From Pedobacter sp. Leaf176 (GTDB taxonomy: Bacteria > Bacteroidota > Bacteroidia > Sphingobacteriales > Sphingobacteriaceae): a DNA stretch of 64,000 bases. The translations under genes were made by a program, and so were the position numbers. The notes below the pieces were generated by a model, which saw only the letters and a list, made by a program, of their open reading frames with translations, was not told the origin of the DNA and searched no databases. Position 1 is the stretch's first letter. Every line of letters starts with the position of its first letter. The stretch is from positions 558,001-622,000 of the forward strand of contig NZ_LMPD01000001.1 in NCBI RefSeq assembly GCF_001424305.1, written 5' to 3'. Positions 35,870-44,824 of the stretch are shown one piece after another.

Positions 35870-36823
35870 TTGAAAATTACAGACCATATAAAAAACGCAA
35901 AGGGCAAAACCTTATTCTCTTTTGAACTTTTACCACCTATAAAAGGGCAGAGTATTCAGTGGATTTACGATGCGATAGATCCATTACTGGAGTTTAATCC
36001 ACCGTTTATTGATGTGACGTCTTTAAGGGAAGATTACATCTATAAGGAGCAGGAAAACGGATTATTGCAAAAGGTATCCTACCGTAAACGTCCGGGTACG
36101 ATTGCCATTTGTGCTGCAATCATTCATAAATATAAAATTGATGCCGTTCCACATTTAATTTGCGGCGGCTTCACCAAAGAAGAAACTGAAAATGCATTAA
36201 TCGATTTGCAGTTCTTAGGTATTGATAATGTTTTGGCACTGCGCGGCGATGCCCGTTCTGCTGACACGGCCTTCATTCCAACGAAAGGTGGACATTGCTA
36301 TGCCACGGATTTAATTGAGCACATTAAAAACCATAATGAAGGCAAATTTCTGCATGAGGATGTAGAAACTTTTAAAAGTGACTTCTGTATTGGCGTTGCC
36401 GGATATCCTGAAAAACACTTTGAAGCGCCAAACTTAAATACCGACTTTAAATTTCTAAAGAAAAAGGTGGATATGGGCGCAGAATTTATCGTTACCCAAA
36501 TGTTTTTCGACAACCAGAAGTATTTCGATTTTGTTAAAAAATGCAGGGAGAACGACATCCATGTACCGATTATACCGGGTTTAAAACCAATCAGTACATT
36601 AACGCAATTAAACGTGCTGCCTAAAATCTTCCACATCGATTTGCCTGAAGAGCTAACGGATGCACTGTCGTATGCTAAAAGTAACGCAGAAGCGAAAGAA
36701 ATTGGTACCGAAGCTATGATTAAACAATGTAAAGAACTAATGGACTTTGGTGTGCCTGTACTGCATTTTTATACGATGGGTAAACCAGAGCAAACGAAGA
36801 AAATTGCAAGGGCCATATTCTAA
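35870..36823 (+). CDS. metF: Methylenetetrahydrofolate reductase
   Basis: The 317-aa protein is a FAD-dependent TIM barrel. FSFELLPP carries the catalytic Glu near residue 19, and NVLALRGDA, EFIVTQMFFD and IIPGLKPI are conserved blocks. It makes 5-methyl-THF, the methyl donor for MetH. It begins with TTG at 35870 (MKITDHIKNAKGKT): an in-frame stop (TAA) lies three codons upstream and no ATG lies between, so TTG is the real start. It is probably in the metH transcript, under SAM control, though the repeat element in between may uncouple the two. Confidence 0.95.
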   Translation: MKITDHIKNAKGKTLFSFELLPPIKGQSIQWIYDAIDPLLEFNPPFIDVTSLREDYIYKEQENGLLQKVSYRKRPGTIAICAAIIHKYKIDAVPHLICGGFTKEETENALIDLQFLGIDNVLALRGDARSADTAFIPTKGGHCYATDLIEHIKNHNEGKFLHEDVETFKSDFCIGVAGYPEKHFEAPNLNTDFKFLKKKVDMGAEFIVTQMFFDNQKYFDFVKKCRENDIHVPIIPGLKPISTLTQLNVLPKIFHIDLPEELTDALSYAKSNAEAKEIGTEAMIKQCKELMDFGVPVLHFYTMGKPEQTKKIARAIF

Positions 36824-36906
36824 GGGAAGTTGTTATAAACTGCGACCAAAAATCAATTCTGACAGAACTTTAACGAATAATAACTGTTTCTTAGAGACGG
36901 AGCCAG

Positions 36907-36914
36907 TATATTTG
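36907..36914 (+). promoter_or_regulatory. Promoter -7 box of the 102-aa gene
   Basis: TATATTTG matches TAnnTTTG and lies five bases before the ATG, suggesting a leaderless mRNA. No clear -33 box is seen. Confidence 0.4.
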
Positions 36915-36919
36915 CTTTA

Positions 36920-37228
36920 ATGAAATCAGGTAGTTTTAAATATGTCCTAATTTATTGTTTTGCAATAGCCTTATTGTTCAAAACAAGTGGGGTGGTGTCT
37001 GTTTTCGTAAATTCAATTAAAACAGCGGAATATAATTCTGCTAATCAGGATTCTACAGAAAAGGAAGAGAAGAAAATAGAAACAGAATATTTCGAAGAGC
37101 GTATGTTGATTCTTCCGGATCTAAAAGTTCTTATACAGCTAAAGGAGAAAACTCTACTGCCCCAAAACAATTTTTTCCCGTCTTATTTTCCTGAGGTTTT
37201 AACACCTCCACCATCCTTAGAAGCGTAA
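36920..37228 (+). CDS. Hypothetical small anchored protein, 102 aa
   Basis: The N-terminus (FKYVLIYCFAIALLFKTSG, about 6-24) is a signal or anchor. It is followed by a charged linker rich in Glu and Lys (about 40-58), then a short hydrophobic stretch and a Pro-rich end (FFPSYFPEVLTPPPSLEA). I do not know the family; small proteins with this ending are common in Sphingobacteriaceae. It precedes another secreted-protein gene by 74 bp. Confidence 0.6.
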   Translation: MKSGSFKYVLIYCFAIALLFKTSGVVSVFVNSIKTAEYNSANQDSTEKEEKKIETEYFEERMLILPDLKVLIQLKEKTLLPQNNFFPSYFPEVLTPPPSLEA

Positions 37229-37302
37229 CACCACCGTTTCTAATTCCTCTTTTTGAATTTATTTCAGGGGATATCAATTCATATTTATATAATTTTAATA
37301 AG

Positions 37303-37725
37303 ATGAAAACTTTAATTTTTTCAACGGCGTTTGCGGCGTTACTAATTTCCGCATCTTCAAAAGTCAGCGCTCAGGAAGTTGCGCAAACCAATATCCAACC
37401 TTTAAACAATTCGGTTTCACTCGTATCGCAACTACAGCCTGTGCGCTTTAATTATGATGCCAAATGGACCGACAAATTAAAAATATCAGATAAAACTCAA
37501 TTGGGCTTTGTAGCGGCAGATGTTCAAAAAGTCTTACCATCGCTGGTCATTAAAACGGCGAAAGATTACCCAACTGGTAAAAATGCATCCAGAACAGCCA
37601 CCATTTCTAAAATAGATTATGAAAGTTTGATTCCGTTGCTGGTTGGTAGCATTAAAGAACAACAACAGCAAATTGAGCAATTAAGGCGTGAGCTTGATAG
37701 TTTGAAATCAAAAAATACAAAGTAA
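37303..37725 (+). CDS. Secreted protein with S74-type (endosialidase chaperone-like) domain
   Basis: The 140-aa protein has a signal peptide (to about SKVSAQE). The segment VRFNYDAKW...LGFVAADVQKVLPSLV, then ISKIDYESLIPLLVGSIKEQ, is the pattern of the peptidase S74 / tail-fibre chaperone domain. It ends in a coiled-coil (QQQQIEQLRRELDSLKS), which in longer proteins drives trimerisation. Here the domain stands alone, so its job is probably oligomerisation or adhesion at the surface. The usual self-cleavage site is not evident. Confidence 0.78.
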   Translation: MKTLIFSTAFAALLISASSKVSAQEVAQTNIQPLNNSVSLVSQLQPVRFNYDAKWTDKLKISDKTQLGFVAADVQKVLPSLVIKTAKDYPTGKNASRTATISKIDYESLIPLLVGSIKEQQQQIEQLRRELDSLKSKNTK

Positions 37726-37743
37726 ATTTTTAGTGTTAGTTGG

Positions 37744-37771
37744 GCCGGGATATCATATTCCGGCTTTTTTT
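37744..37771 (+). terminator. Terminator after the S74-domain gene
   Basis: GCCGGGATAT and ATATTCCGGC pair (one G:T), followed by TTTTTTTAT. Confidence 0.85.
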
Positions 37772-37915
37772 ATCGCATCTCGAAAAACAGCAAATCTATC
37801 GAAAAATGACGCCTAGAAACAAAACAGGGCATCCTTAAAACTTTAGTTGCTTATTAACGTTTTTTTAACAGTTTACCTGGCTTACAATTGTTAATTTTAC
37901 CAAAACTCTTCATAC

Positions 37916-38629
37916 ATGAAATTCCGTTACTTTTTTTCATTCGCTATTATTTGCTTATTCGGTTTATCCAGGGTAGCAGAGGCGCAGGAATTCATTGTTA
38001 AAGGAGTCGTTTTTGAAAAAGGAGCAAATGCCCGTGTTGCGTTAGCAAATATTCAAAACCAGCGCACAAAAATAGGCGTTACGAGTAATGATTTGGGTCT
38101 GTTTCAGTTAAAGGTTGCTGTTGGTGACACGTTGCTAATCGCGAAAACTTTCCTGAATGATCAGCGGATTGTGATAAAAGCGCAACAAGATATCCTCATT
38201 TATTTAACCAGAAGCAGCACCATGTTAAATGAGGTTACCATTATTGGCAATACAAAAAAGAGCGACCTGGCCGAAATCAAGCGTGAGTTTCAGAATAAAG
38301 GTGTTTACAATGGTGGTAAATCCTCTTTCTTATCTGCAATATTCAACCCTTTAAACGGATTATATAATTTAGTTGGAAAGGAGCCGAAAAATGCCCGCAG
38401 GTTTAGTCGATATGCTGATAATGAAATCAAACAATCGCAGATTGATGTTTATTTCAACCAGAGTATTATAAAGAATAATACAAGCTTAAGGGGCGATACG
38501 CTCGAAAATTACATGCTGAATTATCGCCCGGATTACCAGAAAGCACAATCCTGGAGCAGCTACGATTACATTAAATACATTAAAGATTCAGCAAAGAAAT
38601 TTACCGACACGTTGGGTAAAGGGAAGTAG
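37916..38629 (+). CDS. CarboxypepD_reg-like secreted protein
   Basis: The 237-aa protein has a signal peptide (cleaved near AEAQE). Its N-terminal beta domain (about 25-105) reads FIVKGVVFEKGANARVALAN and then TSNDLGLFQLKVAVGDTLLI, the CarboxypepD_reg-like (DUF4480-like) fold. The C-terminal part (about 115-237) is helical and polar and I do not recognise it. It is similar in build to the partial protein at 1-494. Location is periplasm or outer membrane; function unknown. Confidence 0.78.
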   Translation: MKFRYFFSFAIICLFGLSRVAEAQEFIVKGVVFEKGANARVALANIQNQRTKIGVTSNDLGLFQLKVAVGDTLLIAKTFLNDQRIVIKAQQDILIYLTRSSTMLNEVTIIGNTKKSDLAEIKREFQNKGVYNGGKSSFLSAIFNPLNGLYNLVGKEPKNARRFSRYADNEIKQSQIDVYFNQSIIKNNTSLRGDTLENYMLNYRPDYQKAQSWSSYDYIKYIKDSAKKFTDTLGKGK

Positions 38630-38639
38630 TTCAGTTGCC

Positions 38640-38762
38640 TATTATCAGTTTTCAGTTGGCGGTCGGCAGTTTTCAGTTAATCGATTAAACAGTTAACCAA
38701 TTTTAACAATTTAGTAATTAACCATTTTAGCAGTTAAACAATTAATCAATTCTAACAATTAA
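38640..38762. repeat. Low-complexity AACAATTAACC-type repeats
   Basis: The region between the convergent genes consists of degenerate repeats such as CAGTTTTCAGTT and AACAATTAACCATTTTAGCA. It contains no gene and no clear terminator. Confidence 0.6.
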
Positions 38763-38764
38763 TT

Positions 38765-39493
38765 CTATATCGCCAGGGTTTCACAGGCTTTCTCGGCGGC
38801 AAGTTTTTCTGCGTTTTTCTTGTTATAATCCCTGCCGGTACCCACTTTTTCCCCTTCAACCACGGCACTTATAGTAAACAGCTTTGCACTTTCGCCCTCT
38901 CCGTTTTCTACAAGTTCAAACAATATATCTTTACCGTGACGCTGGCACCACTCAATTAACTTGCTTTTAAAGTTTGTTTCAGTAAGTTCTAAAGTGTGAA
39001 TGTCTATATGGGGTTTCACTATGCGCCTTAAAAGAAATTCTTTGGTGAAATTGTAACCCTTGTCCATGTATATGGCTCCGATAATGGCTTCGAAGGCATC
39101 ACCGAGCATGGAGTTGTGTTTGGTTTGAATGCTTACAGAGCGTTGGTCAAAACGAATCAGTTTATCAAAGCCCATTTTCCTTGCCAGCTGATTTAGATTT
39201 GCCCGGTTTACAATCTTAGATCGCATCTCGGTTAAAAAACCTTCTTCTTTATATGGATAATGTTTGAAAAGCAATTCAGCTATTACAGAGCCTAATACGG
39301 CATCGCCTAGGAATTCCAGTCGCTCATTACTGCTGCGGGTACCGTTTTTTAAAACTTTAGCTACAGAACGGTGCCTGAACGCCATTTCATATAGCGTTAC
39401 ATTTCCCGGAACAAAGCCCAAAATATTTTTCAGCTTCTTAACGAACTCCTTTTCAGGAGAAAAATAAAGTTTATATAATTTTAATATCGGCAT
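38765..39493 (-). CDS. rnc: Ribonuclease III
   Basis: The 242-aa protein has the RNase III signature NERLEFLGDAVLGSVI (about 55-70), the second acidic cluster near MLGDAFEAIIGAIY (about 129-142) and a C-terminal double-stranded RNA-binding domain (about 168-240). It processes rRNA precursors and degrades dsRNA. It is the third gene of the acpP-fabF-rnc set, 92 bp after fabF, an arrangement common in this phylum. Confidence 0.96.
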   Translation of the reverse strand: MPILKLYKLYFSPEKEFVKKLKNILGFVPGNVTLYEMAFRHRSVAKVLKNGTRSSNERLEFLGDAVLGSVIAELLFKHYPYKEEGFLTEMRSKIVNRANLNQLARKMGFDKLIRFDQRSVSIQTKHNSMLGDAFEAIIGAIYMDKGYNFTKEFLLRRIVKPHIDIHTLELTETNFKSKLIEWCQRHGKDILFELVENGEGESAKLFTISAVVEGEKVGTGRDYNKKNAEKLAAEKACETLAI

Positions 39494-39585
39494 TAAATAA
39501 ATAACACAATTAACGGCTAATCAGCATATTTAACTAAGTTATCTATTTTTAATTAGCATACAAAATTATATAGCCTGGCTTTTTA

Positions 39586-40839
39586 TCAATCTTCGTATTT
39601 CTTAAAAATAACGGAGGCATTATGACCACCGAAACCGAAGGTATTACTTAAAGCTGCTCTCACTTCACGTTTCTGAGCTTTATTAAAAGTAAAGTTTAGT
39701 TTAGGATCAAATGCGGGATCATCTGTAAAGTGGTTTATTGTTGGCGGCACAACGTCGTTTTGAACAGCAAGAATTGCTGCGATGGCTTCGATGGCACCAG
39801 CTGCACCCAGAAGGTGTCCGGTCATTGATTTAGTCGAACTGATGTTTAAGCGGTAAGCATCCTCGCCGAAAAGATCGGCAATCGCTTTAGTTTCGCTGAT
39901 GTCACCAAGTGGTGTAGACGTACCGTGAACATTAATGTAATCAATGTCAGCAGTTGTTAAACCGGCGTCTCTTAGTGCATTAGTCATCACCATTCTGGCG
40001 CCTAAACCTTCAGGATGTGGTGCAGTAATGTGATTTGCATCCGCACTCATACCACCACCAACAAGTTCTGCATAAATTTTTGCACCCCTTGCTTTAGCAT
40101 GTTCAAGTTCTTCCAGAATAATGGTACCTGCACCTTCACCGGCTACAAAACCATCCCTGTCTTTATCGAAAGGACGGGAAGCGGTAGTCGGATCGTCATT
40201 GCGCGTAGATAATGCATGCATGGCGTTAAAACCACCCATTCCTGCTTCGTTGATGATGGCTTCAGAACCACCACTGATGATGATGTCAGCCATACCCAAA
40301 CGGATGTAGTTGAAAGCATCAATCATGGCATTGGTTGAGGAAGCACATGCAGAAACAGTTGCAAAATTTGGCCCGCGTAAGCCATATTTAATCGAGATAT
40401 GCCCTGGAGCGATATCAACAATCATTTTAGGGATAAAGAATGGATTGTATCTTGGCGTGCCATCTCCTTTAGCGAAATTCGAAATTTCATCTAAAAAAGT
40501 TTTCAATCCACCGATGCCTGCGCCCCAGATAACGCCAATCCGGTTGGTATCTAATTTCTCAAAATCAAAATTACCATCCTTTACAGCCTCCTCTGTTGCT
40601 ACTAAAGCATATTGTACAAACGGATCAAGCTTGCGGGCCTCCTTTTTTTCCAGAAAATCTTCCGGATTAAAGTTTTTTACCTCACAAGCGAATTTGGTTT
40701 TAAACTTTTCAGTATCAAAACCCTTAATAGGGGCAGCGCCACTCACCCCGTTAGTCAATCCTTCCCAAAAATCAGGAACATTATTGCCTATAGGAGTGAG
40801 CGCACCCAACCCTGTTACTACTACTCTTTTTAATTCCAT
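39586..40839 (-). CDS. fabF: 3-oxoacyl-ACP synthase II
   Basis: The 417-aa condensing enzyme has the Cys-His-His triad: Cys165 in TVSACASSTN, His in NVHGTST (about 305) and His in SMTGHLLGAAGA (about 342). It elongates acyl-ACP with malonyl-ACP in fatty acid synthesis. It starts 21 bp after acpP and is surely co-transcribed. Confidence 0.97.
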   Translation of the reverse strand: MELKRVVVTGLGALTPIGNNVPDFWEGLTNGVSGAAPIKGFDTEKFKTKFACEVKNFNPEDFLEKKEARKLDPFVQYALVATEEAVKDGNFDFEKLDTNRIGVIWGAGIGGLKTFLDEISNFAKGDGTPRYNPFFIPKMIVDIAPGHISIKYGLRGPNFATVSACASSTNAMIDAFNYIRLGMADIIISGGSEAIINEAGMGGFNAMHALSTRNDDPTTASRPFDKDRDGFVAGEGAGTIILEELEHAKARGAKIYAELVGGGMSADANHITAPHPEGLGARMVMTNALRDAGLTTADIDYINVHGTSTPLGDISETKAIADLFGEDAYRLNISSTKSMTGHLLGAAGAIEAIAAILAVQNDVVPPTINHFTDDPAFDPKLNFTFNKAQKREVRAALSNTFGFGGHNASVIFKKYED

Positions 40840-40860
40840 TTATACTGAAAAAGCGTAATT

Positions 40861-41097
40861 CTATTTAACGTTTTTTTCCAAATAAGCGATTGCCTGACCA
40901 ACTGTGCCGATGGTTTCAGCCTGATCATCAGGAATGGCTACATTAAATTCTTTTTCAAATTCCATAATTAATTCTACGGTATCTAAAGAATCTGCACCCA
41001 AATCGTTGGTGAATGAAGCCTCTGGCGTAACTTCGCTTTCGTCAACACCTAGTTTTTCTACGATAATAGCCTTAACTCTTGAAGCAATATCAGACAT
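40861..41097 (-). CDS. acpP: Acyl carrier protein
   Basis: The 78-aa acidic four-helix protein has the phosphopantetheine attachment site [11 protein letters not shown] (Ser37). It carries acyl chains for FabF and the rest of type II fatty acid synthesis. It is the first gene of the minus-strand set and is divergent from the IPExxxVDY gene. Confidence 0.98.
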   Translation of the reverse strand: MSDIASRVKAIIVEKLGVDESEVTPEASFTNDLGADSLDTVELIMEFEKEFNVAIPDDQAETIGTVGQAIAYLEKNVK

Positions 41098-41254
41098 AAT
41101 TTTATAATTTAATGGTTAAATAATTCTGTGCAAAGAAAAATAAATTCTTACAATTTTCAAATGTTTTTATTTCGACACCTAAATTTGGCTTTGAAATAAC
41201 AAGCGAATATAGAATTAGTTTTTTAATTTCGTTCTGTAAATAATTTATTTCCCC

Positions 41255-41674
41255 TTGAATAAAACTTATCTGAAATTAACCTTAGACCTTGATTTCATAC
41301 TAATTGCGATAACGGCACCCTTAAAAGACTATATTCTTTGCCACAAAATTAATACGCGTTTAAATACGCAATTTGCTAAAGTAGACGATCATGAAATATT
41401 TTTTAACATTGATGAACCCGCCTGGTCTTTCTCTAAATATTACTTCTTTGTTGAACAAGGCGAGGTAGAATATTATTTAATCAGTAATAAAAGCAGCGAT
41501 GGCGTACTGGTTCCGGAGATGGGTAATGTAGATTTTTTTATTATAATTAAACAATTTATTGATAAGGAGGATTTAAATTATCTGATAAACGGTTTAAATA
41601 AACTGCCTGATATTCAGGTTGCTGCGAAAATTGAGCCTGCCAAATTAAAATCTAAGGAGAATTTGGTAATATAA
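41255..41674 (+). CDS. IPExxxVDY family protein
   Basis: The 139-aa protein carries VPEMGNVDFF (about 89-98), a variant of the IPExxxVDY signature that names this Bacteroidota family; the function is unknown. It has no signal peptide. It starts with TTG at 41255 (TTG AAT AAA ACT), as no nearby in-frame ATG gives the conserved N-terminus. Its place between acpP and pyk is conserved in the phylum. Confidence 0.85.
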   Translation: MNKTYLKLTLDLDFILIAITAPLKDYILCHKINTRLNTQFAKVDDHEIFFNIDEPAWSFSKYYFFVEQGEVEYYLISNKSSDGVLVPEMGNVDFFIIIKQFIDKEDLNYLINGLNKLPDIQVAAKIEPAKLKSKENLVI

Positions 41675-41818
41675 AAATTATATGCATGGTGTATTAAATA
41701 CACTATATTTGAGGGTTATAAAAACTGTACAAAACAATATATATATAAAATTTAATGCGGTATTAATTAATTTTAGCTAATTAATTAGGAATAACAGCAT
41801 TGCTAAATCAATTATTAA

Positions 41819-43249
41819 ATGAAACCTTTTCATTCCAGAACAAAAATTGTAGCCACACTCGGCCCCGCTTCAGCTAAACCAGATGTATTATATAGTATGT
41901 TTAATGCCGGTTTAGATGTTTGTCGTTTAAACTTTTCTCATGGTTCTCAGGCAGATCATCAGGCGGTTCTAGATACCATCCGCGATCTGAACAAAAAATA
42001 TGATTATAACGTAGGCATCCTTGCCGATTTGCAAGGACCGAAAATCCGCATCGGATTGGTTAAAGAAGGTGGTATCAACTTAATTAATGGCGCGAAAACC
42101 GTTATTACAACCAACGAATGTATTGGTAATGAAGAGCGCATTTACATCACTTATCAGAATTTCCCCCAGGATGTTCAGGCAGGTGAGATCATCTTATTGG
42201 ATGATGGAAAACTTCAGATGAAGGTTATTTCGACCAATTTAAAAGATGAGGTGGTTTGCGAGATTGTACATGGCGGTATTTTAACCTCGAGGAAAGGGGT
42301 AAACCTTCCGAATACCAAAGTTTCCATTCCATCTTTAACACCTGAAGATAGAGAGAACCTGGAATTTGTTCTTGAAAACGACGTTGAATGGATTGGTTTA
42401 TCTTTCGTTCGTAAGGCTGAAGATATCATTGAACTTAAAAAAATAATTGCAGAACGCGGCAAAACAGCGCGTGTAATTGCTAAAATAGAAAAACCAGAGG
42501 CTATTGCAAATATCGACGAGATTATTGCCGTTACGGATGGTATTATGGTTGCCCGTGGCGATTTGGGTGTGGAATGCCCGATGGAAGAAGTTCCATTATT
42601 GCAGAAAATGATTGTTGCCAAGTGTAGAGCAGCTTCAAAACCTGTAATCGTTGCTACCCAGATGTTGGAAAGCATGATTACTACACCTCGTCCTACACGT
42701 GCCGAGGTGAATGACGTGGCCAACTCCGTATTAGACGGTGCAGATGCGGTGATGTTAAGTGGTGAAACCTCTGTTGGTGAATTTCCTTTAATCGTTATCG
42801 AAACGATGCAGAAAATCATTCAGAACATTGAGGACAACAACTATCCTTTCAATCCGGATAAATTCTTAAAACCAAAATCTGCCTCTTTCCTAAGTGATGC
42901 AATCTGCGATTCTGCTTGCTTCCTGGCTAAACAAACCAATGCAGTTGGTATTGTTTCCATGACGCTAAGCGGCTATACGGCTTTTGAAATTTCAAGCCAC
43001 AGACCGGAAGCTTTAACTTTTATCTTCACCAGCAACAGGGCGTTATTGAATGCTGTGAGCTTACTTTGGGGCGTTAGGGGTTTCTATTACGATAAATGGG
43101 AAAGTACTGATAACACCATCATTGAGGTGAACGAATTCCTTAAAAGCAAGAAATTGGTTAAACAAGGCGATATTGTAATTAATACCGCAGCTATTCCGAT
43201 GGAAGCAAAAGGTAAAACCAACATGTTAAAGATTACGGTTATAGATTAA
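41819..43249 (+). CDS. pyk: Pyruvate kinase
   Basis: The 476-aa protein has FHSRTKIVATLGPAS at the N-terminus, NFSHGS, the B domain (about 70-170), the active-site helix VIAKIEKPEAIANIDEI (about 219-235, with the catalytic Lys) and GDLGVE, MLESM and SGETSVGEFP. It transfers phosphate from PEP to ADP in the last step of glycolysis. The C-terminal allosteric domain (about 350-476) is present. A strong terminator follows. Confidence 0.97.
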   Translation: MKPFHSRTKIVATLGPASAKPDVLYSMFNAGLDVCRLNFSHGSQADHQAVLDTIRDLNKKYDYNVGILADLQGPKIRIGLVKEGGINLINGAKTVITTNECIGNEERIYITYQNFPQDVQAGEIILLDDGKLQMKVISTNLKDEVVCEIVHGGILTSRKGVNLPNTKVSIPSLTPEDRENLEFVLENDVEWIGLSFVRKAEDIIELKKIIAERGKTARVIAKIEKPEAIANIDEIIAVTDGIMVARGDLGVECPMEEVPLLQKMIVAKCRAASKPVIVATQMLESMITTPRPTRAEVNDVANSVLDGADAVMLSGETSVGEFPLIVIETMQKIIQNIEDNNYPFNPDKFLKPKSASFLSDAICDSACFLAKQTNAVGIVSMTLSGYTAFEISSHRPEALTFIFTSNRALLNAVSLLWGVRGFYYDKWESTDNTIIEVNEFLKSKKLVKQGDIVINTAAIPMEAKGKTNMLKITVID

Positions 43250-43267
43250 TCATAAACTATTTATTAC

Positions 43268-43301
43268 AAGGCGCTTCATTTCAGATGAAGCGCCTTTTTT
43301 T
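43268..43301 (+). terminator. Terminator of pyk
   Basis: A perfect 12-bp stem AAGGCGCTTCAT / ATGAAGCGCCTT with a five-base loop is followed by TTTTT. Confidence 0.93.
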
Positions 43302-43365
43302 ATGCCCCGATCTTTAACATACCAGCTAATTGCTTATCCTTAGCTACAGACATGAAGCAGATTTA

Positions 43366-43439
43366 GGTCGGACTTTGGTCGGGTAGAATTGTCATAAGTC
43401 CGACCAAACCCCGACTTAAGTCCGGCGGAAGTCCGTCGA
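43366..43439. repeat. GTCGGACTT palindromic repeats
   Basis: GGTCGGACTT pairs perfectly with AAGTCCGACC (43396-43405). It is followed by CCCCGACTTAAGTCCGGCGG and GAAGTCCGTCG, so the block contains several copies of the AAGTCCG word in both directions. Its role is unknown. Confidence 0.6.
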
Positions 43440-43510
43440 AACAGTTAATACTTTGTCTAGCTGTATTCTGACATAGCTTTAGATCAGACCGAATTTATTG
43501 TCATTATTTT

Positions 43511-43543
43511 TTTGTGGAGATATCAATAAAAAAATTACTTTTG
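43511..43543 (+). promoter_or_regulatory. Promoter of tRNA-Ser
   Basis: TTTG (43511-43514) and TACTTTTG (43536-43543), with 21 bp between them, match the Bacteroidota consensus. The tRNA starts 12 bases later. Confidence 0.75.
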
Positions 43544-43554
43544 CAGTCCGATAC

Positions 43555-43640
<86 letters not shown>

Positions 43641-43642
43641 AA

Positions 43643-43676
43643 AGCGGGAGTACCAAAAAGGTCTCCCGCTTTTTTA
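43643..43676 (+). terminator. Terminator of tRNA-Ser
   Basis: AGCGGGAG and CTCCCGCT form an 8-bp stem followed by TTTTTT. Confidence 0.88.
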
Positions 43677-43799
43677 TATAATCTAATGATCCAGTGCGCT
43701 CATTTTTAACGATTCATGACCAAGTAAATCTATTATCACTGGGATTCTTTAAAATCACAAAGTGCCACCAGAGGCGTAATGAAATCCCTAATGTAAAAT

Positions 43800-43889
43800 T
43801 TAAATAAATATTTCGTAGAAGCATTTCCGCGCTCCTATTTTCAAGCCAATGTTAGTAGCAAAGTCTTCTATTCGTTCGTTGTCTTCCAT
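43800..43889 (-). CDS. Doubtful 29-aa ORF after the AraC gene
   Basis: An ATG two bases after the AraC stop opens a 29-codon frame (MEDNERIEDFATNIGLKIGA...). Its composition is protein-like, and tight spacing suggests translational coupling, but it may be a gene scrap. No family is recognised. Confidence 0.25.
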   Translation of the reverse strand: MEDNERIEDFATNIGLKIGARKCFYEIFI

Positions 43890-43891
43890 CT

Positions 43892-44806
43892 TTAGTTAAA
43901 CGAATGTCTGAATTCCGAAGGCGAAATGTTTGTCTTTGTTTTGAAAAGTTTGCTGAAGGATTGTGGATGTTCAAAACCCAGTTCATAAGCAATTTCCGAA
44001 ACAGATAAATTTGTCATTGATAATTTTTCTTTGGCTTTCTCTATGATTGCGTTTTGAATGTATTGTTGTGTGTTTAGCCCTGTCAATGAACTCAACATGT
44101 CACTCAAATAGCGTTGCGATAGCTTCAGTTCCGTGCTGATGTATTTTACGGATGGCAATCCGTTTTTCAAACTGTTTTCTTCTTCAAAGTAATTGTTTAA
44201 AAGCTTGTCCAACGAAATTATGATGTCATGATTGACTGCTTTCCTTGTCAAAAATTGCCTGTTGTAGAAACGGTTGCTGTAATTCAATAACAATTCTATT
44301 TGCGACACCAACACATCCTGGCTGAAGTGGTCAATGTTACTGTCTAATTCATTGGCTATAGTAGCGAATAAATTGGCTATGATTTCTTTTTCTTTTGCAG
44401 ATAGAAATAGAGCCTCTGAAACATCATAAGAGAAAAAGCCATACTGATTAATTGTTTTTCCTAAAGGATAGTTTCGGATAAAGTCCGGATGGAAATATAA
44501 AGCAATTCCTTGATAGCTCTCTGTATCTTCCGGGGAAAAAACGATTTGTTTTGGCTTCAAAAATGCTAATCCACCTTCTTCAAAATCGTAATGGCCTTGT
44601 CCGTATTTTATTTGCCCTGTAAATGTAGGTTTAAAGGATATTTTGTAAAAATCAAGACTTACTTTTTGCCCTTTTGGAAACATTTCAATCGAAATAGTAT
44701 TGTAATCAACCAATGCAATCAATGGGTGTAATGGCGCAGGAAATCCTAAGATGCGCACCAATTGTGATATACTTTTTAGGTGGTTGATGTTGGATTGTTG
44801 CTGCAT
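43892..44806 (-). CDS. AraC-family transcriptional regulator
   Basis: The 304-aa protein has an N-terminal sensing domain (about 1-190) and a C-terminal double helix-turn-helix (about 205-304): YISTELKLSQRYLSDMLSS then LSVSEIAYELGFEHPQSFSK. It is clearly paralogous to the regulator at 46879-47766: both contain QYGFF and SNRFYxRQFLTRK and share the overall length. It lies directly downstream of an SDR and an aldo/keto reductase gene (18- and 13-bp gaps), so it probably controls them in one operon. The inducer is unknown. Confidence 0.92.
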   Translation of the reverse strand: MQQQSNINHLKSISQLVRILGFPAPLHPLIALVDYNTISIEMFPKGQKVSLDFYKISFKPTFTGQIKYGQGHYDFEEGGLAFLKPKQIVFSPEDTESYQGIALYFHPDFIRNYPLGKTINQYGFFSYDVSEALFLSAKEKEIIANLFATIANELDSNIDHFSQDVLVSQIELLLNYSNRFYNRQFLTRKAVNHDIIISLDKLLNNYFEEENSLKNGLPSVKYISTELKLSQRYLSDMLSSLTGLNTQQYIQNAIIEKAKEKLSMTNLSVSEIAYELGFEHPQSFSKLFKTKTNISPSEFRHSFN

Positions 44807-44824
44807 TTTAGTTTACTAATTTAA

